Shown here piece by piece: positions 17,884 through 26,041 of a DNA stretch of 32,235 nt. The stretch's first letter is position 1. The number at the start of each line of letters is the position of its first letter. The translations under genes and the position numbers were made by a program. The stretch is from Kutzneria sp. 744 (GTDB taxonomy: Bacteria; Actinomycetota; Actinomycetes; Mycobacteriales; Pseudonocardiaceae): positions 810,111 through 842,345 of the forward strand of contig NZ_KK037166.1 of assembly GCF_000568255.1 (NCBI RefSeq), written 5' to 3'. The notes below the pieces were generated by a model, which was not told the DNA's origin, did no database searches, and saw only the letters and a program-made list of their open reading frames with translations.

Positions 17884-19208
17884 CCGCCACCGAATCCACT
17901 GCCACTGAGGGTCCACTGCTGGTTGGAACCGCCGTTGCACGACCACAGCTGGACGAGCGCGCCGCTGGCCGTGGAGCGCCCGGAGACGTCGAGGCACAGT
18001 CCCGACTGGACGCCGGTGATGGTGCCGTTGGCATTGACCGTCCACTGCTGGTTGGCCTGCCCGTTGCACGACCAGAGCACGACCTTGGTTCCGGTCGCGG
18101 TCCCGTTGCCGTAGGCGTCCAGGCACATCGTCGAGCCGCCGGACTGGATCGCGAGCCCGTTACGCGTCCAGCGCTGGCTGGCCGCGCCCGAGCAGACCTG
18201 GATCTGCACCTGGGTGCCGGCCGAGGTCGAGCCGTCCAGGCACTTGCCCGCGCCCACCGCGCGCAGTTCGCCGGCCGTCTGGCCACCGCCGCCGCCGTCC
18301 AACCCCAAGAAGTGGATCGCGTAGGCCGCCATCCCGTTCTGTGGCAGGGCGTGTCCGACGCCGGCGATGCTGTATGCCTCGACGTCGACGTTCCCACCGC
18401 TGTCCGCGTAGCGGGTGCGAGTCCACCCGGACTGCGGGGCGTCGGTGGAGGTCGGCGTCTGACTCAGCCCGAAGACGTTGGTCCACTGCTTGATCTCTTC
18501 ACCGAAGTTGTGGTAGTAGAGCGTGGTGTCCGCAGTACCGTGCCACAACTGCATCCGCGGCCGCGACCCGCTGTAGCCCGGGTACGCCCCACGCACCAGG
18601 TCACCCCACTGTTGCGGGGTCTTGGTCAACTGGCCCTGAGCGCACTGGGCGTTCCATTGTGAGCCGTCGGTCGTGGCGAAACAGCCGAAGGGCACGCCCA
18701 TGAAAGCGGCGCCGGCCTTGAACACGTCCGGGTAGTCGCCGAGCATGACGTTGGTCATCATCGCGCCGGAGGACTCGCCGGTCACGTAGACCCGGCCGGC
18801 GTCGGCGCCGTTGTGCTGCTCGACGTACTGGATCATGGACACCAGGCCGGCCGGGTCGTTGTTCCCGTTGTGGGTCAACGAACTCGGCGAGGACACGTCC
18901 CAGCAGTCGTAGCTGCGGGTCACCGACGGGTAGATGACGACGAAGCCGTACTGGTCGGCGAGGGACGCGAACTGGGTGCTCGAGTAGAGGTACGGGCCCG
19001 ACCCCTGGCAGCCGTGCAGCGCGAGCAGGATCGCCGGGTGCGCCTGGACGTTGTCGGGCACGTACTCGTACATCTTGAGGTTGGACGGGTTGTTGCCGAA
19101 GTTGGTGACCTGGGTCAGCGTCGCCGCCGACGCCTGCGGCGCGATCACCGCCGTGGCGGCGCACATGGCCATCGCCACCACCGCCGTGAGCAGGGTTGTC
19201 AGTCTCAT
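17832..19208 (-). CDS. Secreted CE1/PHB-depolymerase-like esterase with CBM13 and aberrant C-terminal tail
   Basis: A 458-residue secreted esterase. The signal peptide (about 1-28, APQASA) precedes an alpha/beta-hydrolase domain of the poly(3-hydroxybutyrate) depolymerase/feruloyl-acetylxylan esterase type, with oxyanion motif LALHGCQGSG, nucleophile Ser146 in TGESSGAM, Asp227 in WHGTADTTL and His286 in GVGHALPQNG. A Gly linker leads to a three-repeat CBM13 (about 312-434) ending NQQWTLSG. About 22 more residues (GSGFGGG then unrelated Arg/Ser/Ala-rich sequence) follow, because the frame runs into the GH62 remnant. In this plant-wall context deacetylation or deferuloylation of xylan is more likely than PHB degradation. 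ATG 19208 follows GGGAG; the cutinase gene lies 25 bp upstream in the same operon. Confidence 0.85.
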   Translation of the reverse strand: MRLTTLLTAVVAMAMCAATAVIAPQASAATLTQVTNFGNNPSNLKMYEYVPDNVQAHPAILLALHGCQGSGPYLYSSTQFASLADQYGFVVIYPSVTRSYDCWDVSSPSSLTHNGNNDPAGLVSMIQYVEQHNGADAGRVYVTGESSGAMMTNVMLGDYPDVFKAGAAFMGVPFGCFATTDGSQWNAQCAQGQLTKTPQQWGDLVRGAYPGYSGSRPRMQLWHGTADTTLYYHNFGEEIKQWTNVFGLSQTPTSTDAPQSGWTRTRYADSGGNVDVEAYSIAGVGHALPQNGMAAYAIHFLGLDGGGGGQTAGELRAVGAGKCLDGSTSAGTQVQIQVCSGAASQRWTRNGLAIQSGGSTMCLDAYGNGTATGTKVVLWSCNGQANQQWTVNANGTITGVQSGLCLDVSGRSTASGALVQLWSCNGGSNQQWTLSGSGFGGGRPSAAHLGRRTSATAI

Positions 19209-19233
19209 GCCAAGTCGCTCCCTTGCGACGCGC

Positions 19234-20568
19234 TCAGCCGAGCCGCCATTGCTGGTTGGATTGTCCGTTGCAGGTCCACAGTTGGACCAGTGCGCCGTTG
19301 CTGGTGGCGCCGGCGCTGACATCAAGACACAGCCCGGACTGGACGCCCGTCACGCTGCCGTCGGCGTTGAGGCGCCACTGCTGGTTGACCTGGCCGTTAC
19401 AGGCCCAGGTGATCACCCTGGTGCCAGGACTCGTGCCCTGCCCGTAGGCGTCCAGGCACAGCTGCGAGCCACTGGTCACGCTGAGCTGGTTGGCGTCGGT
19501 GTGGGTCCAGGCCTGGCTCGCGCCACCGGTGCAGTCCTGGATCTGCGCCTGACTGCCCGAGGATCCCGCGTTCAGGCACTTGCTGGCGCCCACGGCGTGC
19601 AGGGGTCCCGTGTTGGCCGGGGGCGGCGTCGTCCCTCCGCCGGGCACGTACGGGCACTTGGGCCGGTACGCCGAGATGGTGCCGGGATCGGGCAGCGTCG
19701 GGCAGAGGAACTGGGTGTAGCGGGTGTCGTTGTCCACGAAGGTCTTGAGCCACGGGATCAGGACCTTCATCTCGATGTTGTTGGGGTGCGTGTAGTAGAC
19801 GTGGTCGGCCCCGGCGATCTGCACGAAGTCGCTCGGCGTGCTGGCCGGCATGGTGGCGTAGAGGCTGTCGACGTAGGACGGCGTGACCACGGTGTCGTTC
19901 TGCCCGCCGATCACCATGGTCGGCACCGTGTCGGTCGACAGGTTCTGGGACGGGGAGAACGGCGCGAGCGCGACGGCGGCCTTGAGCGACGGGCGGTGCT
20001 CGGTGGCGTAGACGACCCCACCGCCGCCCATGGAGTGGCCGAGCACCGACAGCCGATTCGGGTCGACACGGTCGCGCACGGGGCTCTTGGTCGTCAGATA
20101 GTCCAGCGCGGCCAGCAGCTGGGTGCCCCGTGCGGTGTCGTAGTCGGTCCGGCTGTTGGTCTCGACGCCGATCACCACGAAGCCGAAGGACGCGAGCCAT
20201 GGGCCCATCCAGGCTTCCTCGTTGGCGAACAGCGCGGTGTAGCCGGGCACGATCGCCAGCGCGCCCCAGGTGCCCAGGCTGGTGTCCGTCGGGTAGTAGA
20301 TCATCCCGCCGTTGAACCCGTTGCCCGGTGACACGCTCACCGACGCGGTGGCGAACGGGCCGCGGTTGGCCTCGATCATGCCGATGGTCGGATCGGGGCC
20401 GCGCTGGTAAGGATTGCCGTCGGCGTGCGGGGCCGGCGTGGTGGCCGCCATGGCCGTGGCCGCCGGCGTGAGGATGACCAGCCCGACCATCGCCGTCAGC
20501 GCCGCCAGGACGAGCCTGACCAATCGCCGCCACCCGGGGTCCCGTGCCGATATGTGGTGTCGTCGCAT
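19234..20568 (-). CDS. Secreted cutinase/PET-hydrolase-type polyesterase with CBM13
   Basis: A 444-residue secreted polyesterase. A long signal peptide (about 1-42, TAMAAT) precedes a bacterial cutinase domain: GNPYQRGPDPT, GMIYYPT, oxyanion Tyr110 in VPGYT, nucleophile Ser179 in LGHSMGGGG, Asp225 in IGGQNDTVV, His256 in AGADHVYY, and FVDNDTRYTQFLCP, which is nearly identical to Thermobifida cutinases. Cys289 and Cys305 match the C-terminal disulfide. The substrate-cleft Trp usual after Ala/Thr-Pro is Phe204 here (APFSPSQN). A Pro/Gly linker and a three-repeat CBM13 (about 320-444) follow, whereas characterised cutinases of this family are normally single-domain. It hydrolyses cutin-like polyesters. 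ATG 20568 is chosen for AAGGAGG six bases upstream; ATG 20589 and the longer frame lack a ribosome site. Confidence 0.9.
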   Translation of the reverse strand: MRRHHISARDPGWRRLVRLVLAALTAMVGLVILTPAATAMAATTPAPHADGNPYQRGPDPTIGMIEANRGPFATASVSVSPGNGFNGGMIYYPTDTSLGTWGALAIVPGYTALFANEEAWMGPWLASFGFVVIGVETNSRTDYDTARGTQLLAALDYLTTKSPVRDRVDPNRLSVLGHSMGGGGVVYATEHRPSLKAAVALAPFSPSQNLSTDTVPTMVIGGQNDTVVTPSYVDSLYATMPASTPSDFVQIAGADHVYYTHPNNIEMKVLIPWLKTFVDNDTRYTQFLCPTLPDPGTISAYRPKCPYVPGGGTTPPPANTGPLHAVGASKCLNAGSSGSQAQIQDCTGGASQAWTHTDANQLSVTSGSQLCLDAYGQGTSPGTRVITWACNGQVNQQWRLNADGSVTGVQSGLCLDVSAGATSNGALVQLWTCNGQSNQQWRLG

Positions 20569-20621
20569 CCCCAGCCTCCTTGTCACCATGGGAAATCGCC
20601 CGCCGGTCGGCCGGACGGGGA

Positions 20622-20660
20622 ATGTGTCGGGCACATCGTTCCAAGTGCGGTCCGACACAT
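20622..20660 (-). terminator. Inverted repeat upstream of the cutinase, terminator or operator
   Basis: ATGTGTCGG (20622-20630) and CCGACACAT (20652-20660) form a 9 bp stem with a nested GCAC/GTGC pairing inside. It lies between the end of the transporter operon (20745) and the cutinase start, so it may terminate the former or regulate the latter. No T-run follows. Confidence 0.4.
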
Positions 20661-20735
20661 GCTCGGCGTTGTGGCCCCGGGTTTCCCACCGGTCCAAGAC
20701 AGCAGGTCAAAGGCGTGCGACGACACCCGTCTTCC

Positions 20736-20748
20736 GTGAAAATTTCAC
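20736..20748. promoter_or_regulatory. GTGAAAATTTCAC palindrome, candidate operator
   Basis: A perfect 13 bp odd palindrome overlaps the stop codon of the 643-residue protein and lies about 170 bp before the cutinase start. It shares the GAAA-N-TTTC core with the site at 8243-8253, suggesting one regulator for both. Confidence 0.45.
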
Positions 20749-22676
20749 CGCGCCCGGCCTTCGGCGTACTCGTCGAACGGTGTCCGATAGCTGGGGGTGT
20801 TGCCGCGCAACGTGAGCGCGAGGGTCAGGCGGACACGGGTGGAGGCCGGCAGTTCGACGGCCAGCCATGGGCCGTCGACGACCATCGACTCCTCGGTGAC
20901 CTGTGGCCGGCCGTGCCCGTAGTCGTAGAGGCCGCCGATCCACGCCTCGTCCCGGCACACGGTGTGGCGCACCCGGCGAATGGTGTGCTCGGCGAACGCG
21001 CCGGCCTGCACGATCACCGTGCGCTGCTGCTGCGCGTCGAGATTGACCAGCTCGACGACGGTCGCGTCCGGCTCGATGCCGGAGACCAGCGCCGCGACCC
21101 CGGGCGGCAGGCCTGGGCGACGCGCATCGGCGTCGTAGTAACGCAGCCGGGCCTGGGGCAGGCCGCCGTTGTAGATCACCTGGGGCGCGCCCCACGTCAG
21201 CTGCACCAGCGCCTCGGTGACGACGGGATTGGACTGCTGCCACAGGTGGATGTCCGCCTCCGGCACGTCCCGGTCCTTGTGCCGCGCCATCCGCGCCAGC
21301 CGGTGGCGCACCTGCGCCTGCGCGGCGGCCAGGATCCGTTCCGGGTAGTCGGGATTGTCGCCGCCGAGGTAGGCCAGCCAGGGTTCTTCGTGCCCCGCCT
21401 CCTCCTTGCCCCGGAACGAGCGCACCGCACACCAGTCGTGGCCGCTGGCCGCACGCAGCCGCAACAGCCGCCAGCGGTCGGCGTCGCTCGCGCTGTGGTG
21501 CCACAGCGCGGTGGGCACGGCCATCAGCATCGGGTTGTGGTCGAACCAGCCTCGGTCGTCGTGACGGAAGGGCACGTGCAGCGTTGGCGTGCTGACCTCG
21601 TCGCCCAGCTGGACCGTCCACCTGGAACGCAGGCTGGAGTCCGACTCGGTGAAGGCGATCGTCTTGCCGTTGGCGATGATCGCGTCCAACGCCGGCCGCA
21701 CGAGGTCCAGGTGGGTCTCGTCACCGGTCGCGGCGACAGCGGCGACAGCGGCGACGACCGCGGCCTGCCCGACGCTGTACCAGCCGTGCGGCCAGGACCA
21801 GCCGTAGTGACCGCCGTACCAGCGGCCCTCCAGCAACCCGCCGACCGTGCCGTCCGGTGCGACGTTGTCGGGCAGCACGCCGCCGTTGGCCGCGGCGCGC
21901 TCCCGCCAGGCGCCGACGTACTCCGCGATCCACTCGCGGTACTTCCGTTCTCCCGACAGGAGCAGGGCGTTGTGCACGAGCCCGGTCGCGGCCAGGTTGA
22001 CCGCTGTGTCGCCGACGCCCAGCCGCTCGGCCATTTCGCGGCCGAGCCTCGGATCCTGGTCGCGCGGCGGCTCGTCGGCGCCCGGCGGCAGCAGCCAGCT
22101 GAGCGGAAAGCCGTACGTCGCCGCTTCCTGCGGCAGCCACGGATACGAGGCTCCGTCGAACAGGCCGCCCCGTTCGGCGTCGGATCCGTTGTGCGGGCGC
22201 GTGATGATGCGGTGTTTCGGATCGTAGTTGCCGTGGGCCGGGTCGACGTACAGGTCGGCGAAGCGCAGCGCGCGCCGCTGCCACCGGTCGGGCGCGGCCA
22301 TGCACAGGAAGTAGAGCAGCAGCAGGCTTTCGCCCTGGTGGAACCAGTCGTATCCGCGTTCGTACTCGTCCTTGAGCATGCCGAGCTCGGTGAGCTGCCG
22401 GGTCACGCCGTGCCAGTGGCGTTCGGACTCGGCCAGCAGGTCGTCGGCTCCGCCGAGCAGGTAGAGCTGCGGCCAGTTGAAGAAGGACTCGTAGAAGTCG
22501 TCCACGCCGTCCCGGGAGGTGAGCCGGTCCCGGTAGGCCAGGCCGCCGTCCGGCCCGGTGAAGTCGCGGGCGAACTGCCGCCACGCCTGGTCGAGCAGGT
22601 CGAACAGGCCCCGCTGGGCGACCGCCCAGCCGGGCGGTTCGAGCAGCGGCACCGAAGCGGTGATCACGGGATGCAT
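20745..22676 (-). CDS. Unrecognised 643-residue cytoplasmic protein in a sugar transport operon
   Basis: I do not recognise this family. The protein has no signal peptide or transmembrane segment. Its first 450 residues alternate amphipathic helices with Gly/Trp-rich turns (FYESFFNWPQLYLLGG, YDWFHQGESLLLLYFLC, GGHYGWSWPHGWYSVGQ), as in (alpha/alpha)6-barrel glycosidases and lyases. Residues about 530-640 look like a beta-sandwich. Conserved-looking acidic and aromatic positions include DEYERGYDWFHQGE and DDRGWFDHNP. It is the last gene of the binding-protein/permease operon, starting 4 bp after the second permease stop. A role in processing the imported oligosaccharide inside the cell is the natural inference. 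The start ATG 22676 is supported by GAAGGA upstream. Confidence 0.75.
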   Translation of the reverse strand: MHPVITASVPLLEPPGWAVAQRGLFDLLDQAWRQFARDFTGPDGGLAYRDRLTSRDGVDDFYESFFNWPQLYLLGGADDLLAESERHWHGVTRQLTELGMLKDEYERGYDWFHQGESLLLLYFLCMAAPDRWQRRALRFADLYVDPAHGNYDPKHRIITRPHNGSDAERGGLFDGASYPWLPQEAATYGFPLSWLLPPGADEPPRDQDPRLGREMAERLGVGDTAVNLAATGLVHNALLLSGERKYREWIAEYVGAWRERAAANGGVLPDNVAPDGTVGGLLEGRWYGGHYGWSWPHGWYSVGQAAVVAAVAAVAATGDETHLDLVRPALDAIIANGKTIAFTESDSSLRSRWTVQLGDEVSTPTLHVPFRHDDRGWFDHNPMLMAVPTALWHHSASDADRWRLLRLRAASGHDWCAVRSFRGKEEAGHEEPWLAYLGGDNPDYPERILAAAQAQVRHRLARMARHKDRDVPEADIHLWQQSNPVVTEALVQLTWGAPQVIYNGGLPQARLRYYDADARRPGLPPGVAALVSGIEPDATVVELVNLDAQQQRTVIVQAGAFAEHTIRRVRHTVCRDEAWIGGLYDYGHGRPQVTEESMVVDGPWLAVELPASTRVRLTLALTLRGNTPSYRTPFDEYAEGRAR

Positions 22677-22680
22677 GAGG

Positions 22681-23556
22681 TCAGTCCTTCGTCGCGCCGG
22701 CGAGCAGGCCCGCCACCAGGAAACGTTGGGAGAACAGGAAGACCAGCAGCACCGGGGTGATCGCCAGCAAGGTGGCCAGCGCCACCTCGGGCCGCTGCAC
22801 CGCGAGCTCGCCGGCCGTCGGGTTGAACTGCGGCACGTTGTCCAACAACGTGCCCAGGCCGACCTGGACCGGGACCTGGTCGCTGCCGGGCAGCAGCACG
22901 TACGGCAGGAAGTAGTTCGTCCAGTTCGCCACGAAGCTGAAGAAGCCGACCAGCGCCACGACCGGGGCGGCCAGCGGCAGGGCGATGTGCCGGAAGGCCG
23001 CGAACGCCGAGCAGCCGTCGAGTTCGGCCGCGTCCAGCAGCTCCCGGGGCAACGCGGCGCCGAAGTAGATGTAGGCCAGGTACACCCCGAAGGGATAGAA
23101 CGAGTACGGCAGGATGATCGACCACATCGAGCCGATCAGGTGCACCGCGTTGACTTCGAGGAACAGCGGCACGACCAGGGTCGCGTTGGGCATCAGCATG
23201 ACCACCAGCGTGGCGACCAGCAGCGTGCGCCGGCCGCGGAACTCGGTCACCGCCAGGGCGTAGCCGGCCGGGATGGCCACGCACAGGGTGATCGCCAGCG
23301 CCAGGAACGCGTACACGGCGGAGTTGCGCAGCCACACCAGGATCGCGCCGCTCTGGTAGCCGGTCAGCGCGTCCCAGTTGGCCCGCAGCGCCTGCCACGA
23401 CCCGAACGACAGCGGGTTGCCGTGCACGAGCTGGTCGTCGGTCTTCGTGGCCGCCAGCACCAGCCAGATCACCGGCAGCACGAAGAAGACCGCGAACAGC
23501 AGGAGCACCAGCGCCGCGAGCGGGTTCGGAATCGGCCGTCGGTTCTCAGTCCGCAT
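22681..23556 (-). CDS. Sugar ABC transporter permease, MalG-type
   Basis: A 291-residue inner membrane permease with six predicted membrane segments. The EAA loop ELLDAAELDGCSAFAAFRHIALPL, which docks the ATPase, lies near residues 190-215. The short basic N-terminus followed at once by a membrane segment fits MalG-type (CUT1) subunits. It overlaps the end of the upstream permease by 11 bp. It forms the membrane channel for an oligosaccharide with the neighbouring MalF-type subunit. No ATP-binding subunit is encoded in the window. Actinomycetes often use a shared MsiK-type ATPase, which is inferred here. Confidence 0.93.
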   Translation of the reverse strand: MRTENRRPIPNPLAALVLLLFAVFFVLPVIWLVLAATKTDDQLVHGNPLSFGSWQALRANWDALTGYQSGAILVWLRNSAVYAFLALAITLCVAIPAGYALAVTEFRGRRTLLVATLVVMLMPNATLVVPLFLEVNAVHLIGSMWSIILPYSFYPFGVYLAYIYFGAALPRELLDAAELDGCSAFAAFRHIALPLAAPVVALVGFFSFVANWTNYFLPYVLLPGSDQVPVQVGLGTLLDNVPQFNPTAGELAVQRPEVALATLLAITPVLLVFLFSQRFLVAGLLAGATKD

Positions 23557-24427
23557 CGAAGAACCCCGACCGCACCACGAAGACGGCGGCGACCACCAGC
23601 CCGACGACCAGCAGCTCGACCGAGATCGCCGCCGCGGTGTTGACATCGTCGTTCTGGAAGGCGAAGTCGTAGGACAGCTGGTTGGGCGAGTAGTCCCGCC
23701 CGGCCACGCCGACGCTGGCCTGTGAGAGCAGCTGGGGCTCGACGAACAGCTGCGTGCCGCCGGCGAACGCGAGGATGACCATGTACACGATCCACTTGCG
23801 CAGCAACGGGATCTGGATGCGTCGCGCGGTCTGCCAGGCGCCCGCCCCGTCGATCCGCGCCGCCTCCAGCACCTCGGGGGAGATGGTGTTCAGCGCCCCG
23901 TACATCACCACGATCCAGCCGCCGGCGCCCGTCCAGAACGCGATCATGGCGAACAGCACCGGCAGGTTGCCCGGCGCGATCACCTGGCCGAAGGTCTGAT
24001 AACCGACGGCGCGCAGCAGAAAGCCGACGGGGCTGACCGCCGGATCCAGCACGAACAGCCAGACCAGCACGCTGGCCGCCCCCGCGAGCGCGCCGGGCAG
24101 GTAGTACAGCAGGCGCAGCGCCCGGCCGACGCCGCGCGCGCCGAGCCGGTGCAGCAGCAGGGCCAGGCCGACCACGAACACGACGAGGGCGGCCAGCCAG
24201 CACACCAGGTACAGGGCGACGTGGCCGATCGACGGCAGGAAGCGGAAGTCGGCCGCGGCGACGGCGAAGTTGGACAGGCCCGCGAACGCGCCGCCGGAGT
24301 CGGTGAAGGCGTAGTAGATCGCGTAGACCGTGGGCACGACCCCGAACGCCGCCAGCAGAATCACGTAGCCGGCGACGAAACCCGGCGCGGACCGGCTCCG
24401 GCGCGGCCGCGACGCGGCAGTGGTCAC
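23546..24427 (-). CDS. Sugar ABC transporter permease, MalF-type
   Basis: A 293-residue permease with about six membrane segments and the EAA loop SPEVLEAARIDGAGAWQTARRIQIPLL near residues 190-215. GTG 24427 is chosen because it overlaps the binding-protein stop as GTGA, implying translational coupling. Extending further upstream would read through the binding-protein gene in another frame. A long periplasmic-type loop (LLSQASVGVAGRDYSPNQ) lies before the last segment. It partners with the MalG-type permease and the lipoprotein. Confidence 0.92.
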   Translation of the reverse strand: MTTAASRPRRSRSAPGFVAGYVILLAAFGVVPTVYAIYYAFTDSGGAFAGLSNFAVAAADFRFLPSIGHVALYLVCWLAALVVFVVGLALLLHRLGARGVGRALRLLYYLPGALAGAASVLVWLFVLDPAVSPVGFLLRAVGYQTFGQVIAPGNLPVLFAMIAFWTGAGGWIVVMYGALNTISPEVLEAARIDGAGAWQTARRIQIPLLRKWIVYMVILAFAGGTQLFVEPQLLSQASVGVAGRDYSPNQLSYDFAFQNDDVNTAAAISVELLVVGLVVAAVFVVRSGFFDAD

Positions 24428-25755
24428 CGGGTCACCTGGTAGCCGTCGGAGCGGGCGTAGTCGGCGATCGCCTGCTGCCACGCGGGCAGCATCGACACGA
24501 GGGACTTGCCGGCGGTCAGTCCGGGAGTGACGGTGGCGGCCCAGATCGCCTCCTGGCTGAACTGGCCGTAGCCCCAGTCCGGCCACACCTGGCCGGCCGC
24601 GGCCTGCAACGGCCCGATGACGTCGTTCGCGTAGTAGCCGGCGGCGGACTGGGCGGCCAGCCAGGTCTTCGCCGCCGGGGCGTAGGCCGGGTAGCCGACG
24701 GCGACCTTGCCCTGGTAGTCGTCCGAGGTGGTGACCCAGGTCAGGAAGTCGGTGGCCGCCTTGAGATGCGCCGAGTGCGCCGACAGCAGCCAGGTGCCGC
24801 CGCCGACGTTGCCGACGGCCGGGCTCGGGTCGTCGGACCACTGCGGCATCGGCGCGACCGCGATCCGGCCCTTCGGCGTCTTGAACGTGCCCTGGAACAG
24901 CGAGCCGCCGTACCAGGACGGGCCGGGCATCATGAGGATCTTGTCGGCCTCGTTCTTGTCGAAGTCCGAGGAGAAGACGCTGCCGGCCGACATGCTCCTG
25001 GCCGCGATCAGGCTGTCCAGCAACGAGGCCATGCGCGTGCAGGCGGGGCTGGTGGTGTTCACCGTGACCGCCTTCGGCCCGGTGATGTGGTTGGCGCCGC
25101 ACTTGCTCGCCCACAGGTAGATCTCCGGCGTGAAGGTGTCGCCGGCCGCGCCGACCAGATAGCCCGGGTGCTCGGCGGCGACCTTCTTGCCCAGCGCCTC
25201 GTACTGTTCCCACGTGGTGGGGACCTGGTAACCCCACTGGGCCATCAGCGTGGCGTCGTACCACAGCACGGTCTGCGCCAGGTCGTTGCGCAGGCAGTAG
25301 ACCGTGCCGTCCACAGTGCACGGTTGGTTCGCGTTGCGGGCCCAGCCGTCCAGGAGGGACTGCGGCAGCAGGCCCTTGTTGAGCGGGGCGGCGAACTTGG
25401 CCGTGACCGCCCAGGTCGCCTCGTTGTTCTGGGAGCTGAACACCACGTCGGGCCAGCCGTTGCCGGTGCGGTTGAACAGGCTCACCTTGGTCTGCAGGTA
25501 GTTCGACCCGTTGGCGTCGCCGTCGTAGGTGACGATGTCCATCTTCACGGCGGGGTGCTGCTTCTGGTACAGCTGGGCGGCGGGCAGCCGGGTCGAGTCC
25601 ACCCACACGGTCAGCGGGCCGTCGGACTGCGGCGCCTGCGTGAAGCCGTCCTTGGCTCCTGCGGTCGAGTCGGCGGCGCCACCGCACGCGGTGGCGGCCA
25701 GTGTGAGGGCGGCGCCGGCGGCTAACAGGGCGACTGTCCGGATCCTTCGGATCAT
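24424..25755 (-). CDS. Sugar-binding lipoprotein of ABC transporter
   Basis: A 443-residue extracellular solute-binding protein (family 1 type). The lipoprotein signal ends LTLAATAC with Cys24 as the lipid-modified residue. The body has the expected two-lobe pattern, with LTVWVDSTRLPAAQLYQ at the start, GNGWPDVVFSSQNN, YDATLMAQWGYQVPTTWEQY and AVAPMPQWS. Aromatic residues in the lobes (WYGGSLFQG, WPDWGYGQF) fit carbohydrate stacking. It is the first gene of the transporter operon, with GGAG six bases before ATG 25755. The ligand cannot be read from the sequence; neighbours suggest an arabinose-, galactose- or xylose-containing oligosaccharide. Confidence 0.92.
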   Translation of the reverse strand: MIRRIRTVALLAAGAALTLAATACGGAADSTAGAKDGFTQAPQSDGPLTVWVDSTRLPAAQLYQKQHPAVKMDIVTYDGDANGSNYLQTKVSLFNRTGNGWPDVVFSSQNNEATWAVTAKFAAPLNKGLLPQSLLDGWARNANQPCTVDGTVYCLRNDLAQTVLWYDATLMAQWGYQVPTTWEQYEALGKKVAAEHPGYLVGAAGDTFTPEIYLWASKCGANHITGPKAVTVNTTSPACTRMASLLDSLIAARSMSAGSVFSSDFDKNEADKILMMPGPSWYGGSLFQGTFKTPKGRIAVAPMPQWSDDPSPAVGNVGGGTWLLSAHSAHLKAATDFLTWVTTSDDYQGKVAVGYPAYAPAAKTWLAAQSAAGYYANDVIGPLQAAAGQVWPDWGYGQFSQEAIWAATVTPGLTAGKSLVSMLPAWQQAIADYARSDGYQVTR

Positions 25756-25826
25756 GGCTGCTCCACGGCGGTGTGGCGCCCGACCGGACGGGCGGGGCGG
25801 CGGGTGAGCCCGGCTGAAGAAGCCCC

Positions 25827-25857
25827 AGATTAGGCTCCTCATCAGGGCCCGCGTCAA
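25827..25857 (-). promoter_or_regulatory. Candidate promoter of the transporter operon
   Basis: On the minus strand TTGACG (25857-25852) and TAATCT (25832-25827) are separated by 19 bases, slightly long. Transcription would start near 25820, leaving a leader of about 65 bases. Confidence 0.45.
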
Positions 25858-25893
25858 GAGCATGAGCCCACCTATTCACAGCAGGCTTCAAGG

Positions 25894-25907
25894 TTCACCC
25901 TGGTGAA
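25894..25907. promoter_or_regulatory. TTCACC-CT-GGTGAA palindrome, candidate operator
   Basis: Perfect 6 bp arms flank a 2-base spacer, lying between the divergent transporter operon and the GntR regulator gene and about 37 bp upstream of the predicted transporter -35 box. The divergent GntR protein is the obvious candidate to bind it. The rest of 25756-26041 shows no other clear site. Confidence 0.5.
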
Positions 25908-26041
25908 GGCCGTTCAGGTCGGCCGCGTGGCCGCAAAATAAGTCGTACACATATGGCGGCCGGTCGTGGTGGAGTACGCTCATCATGGTGGTCTGGACCG
26001 GCCATGCGGTGCCCTCTTGCCCACGACCACGGAGGTACGCG

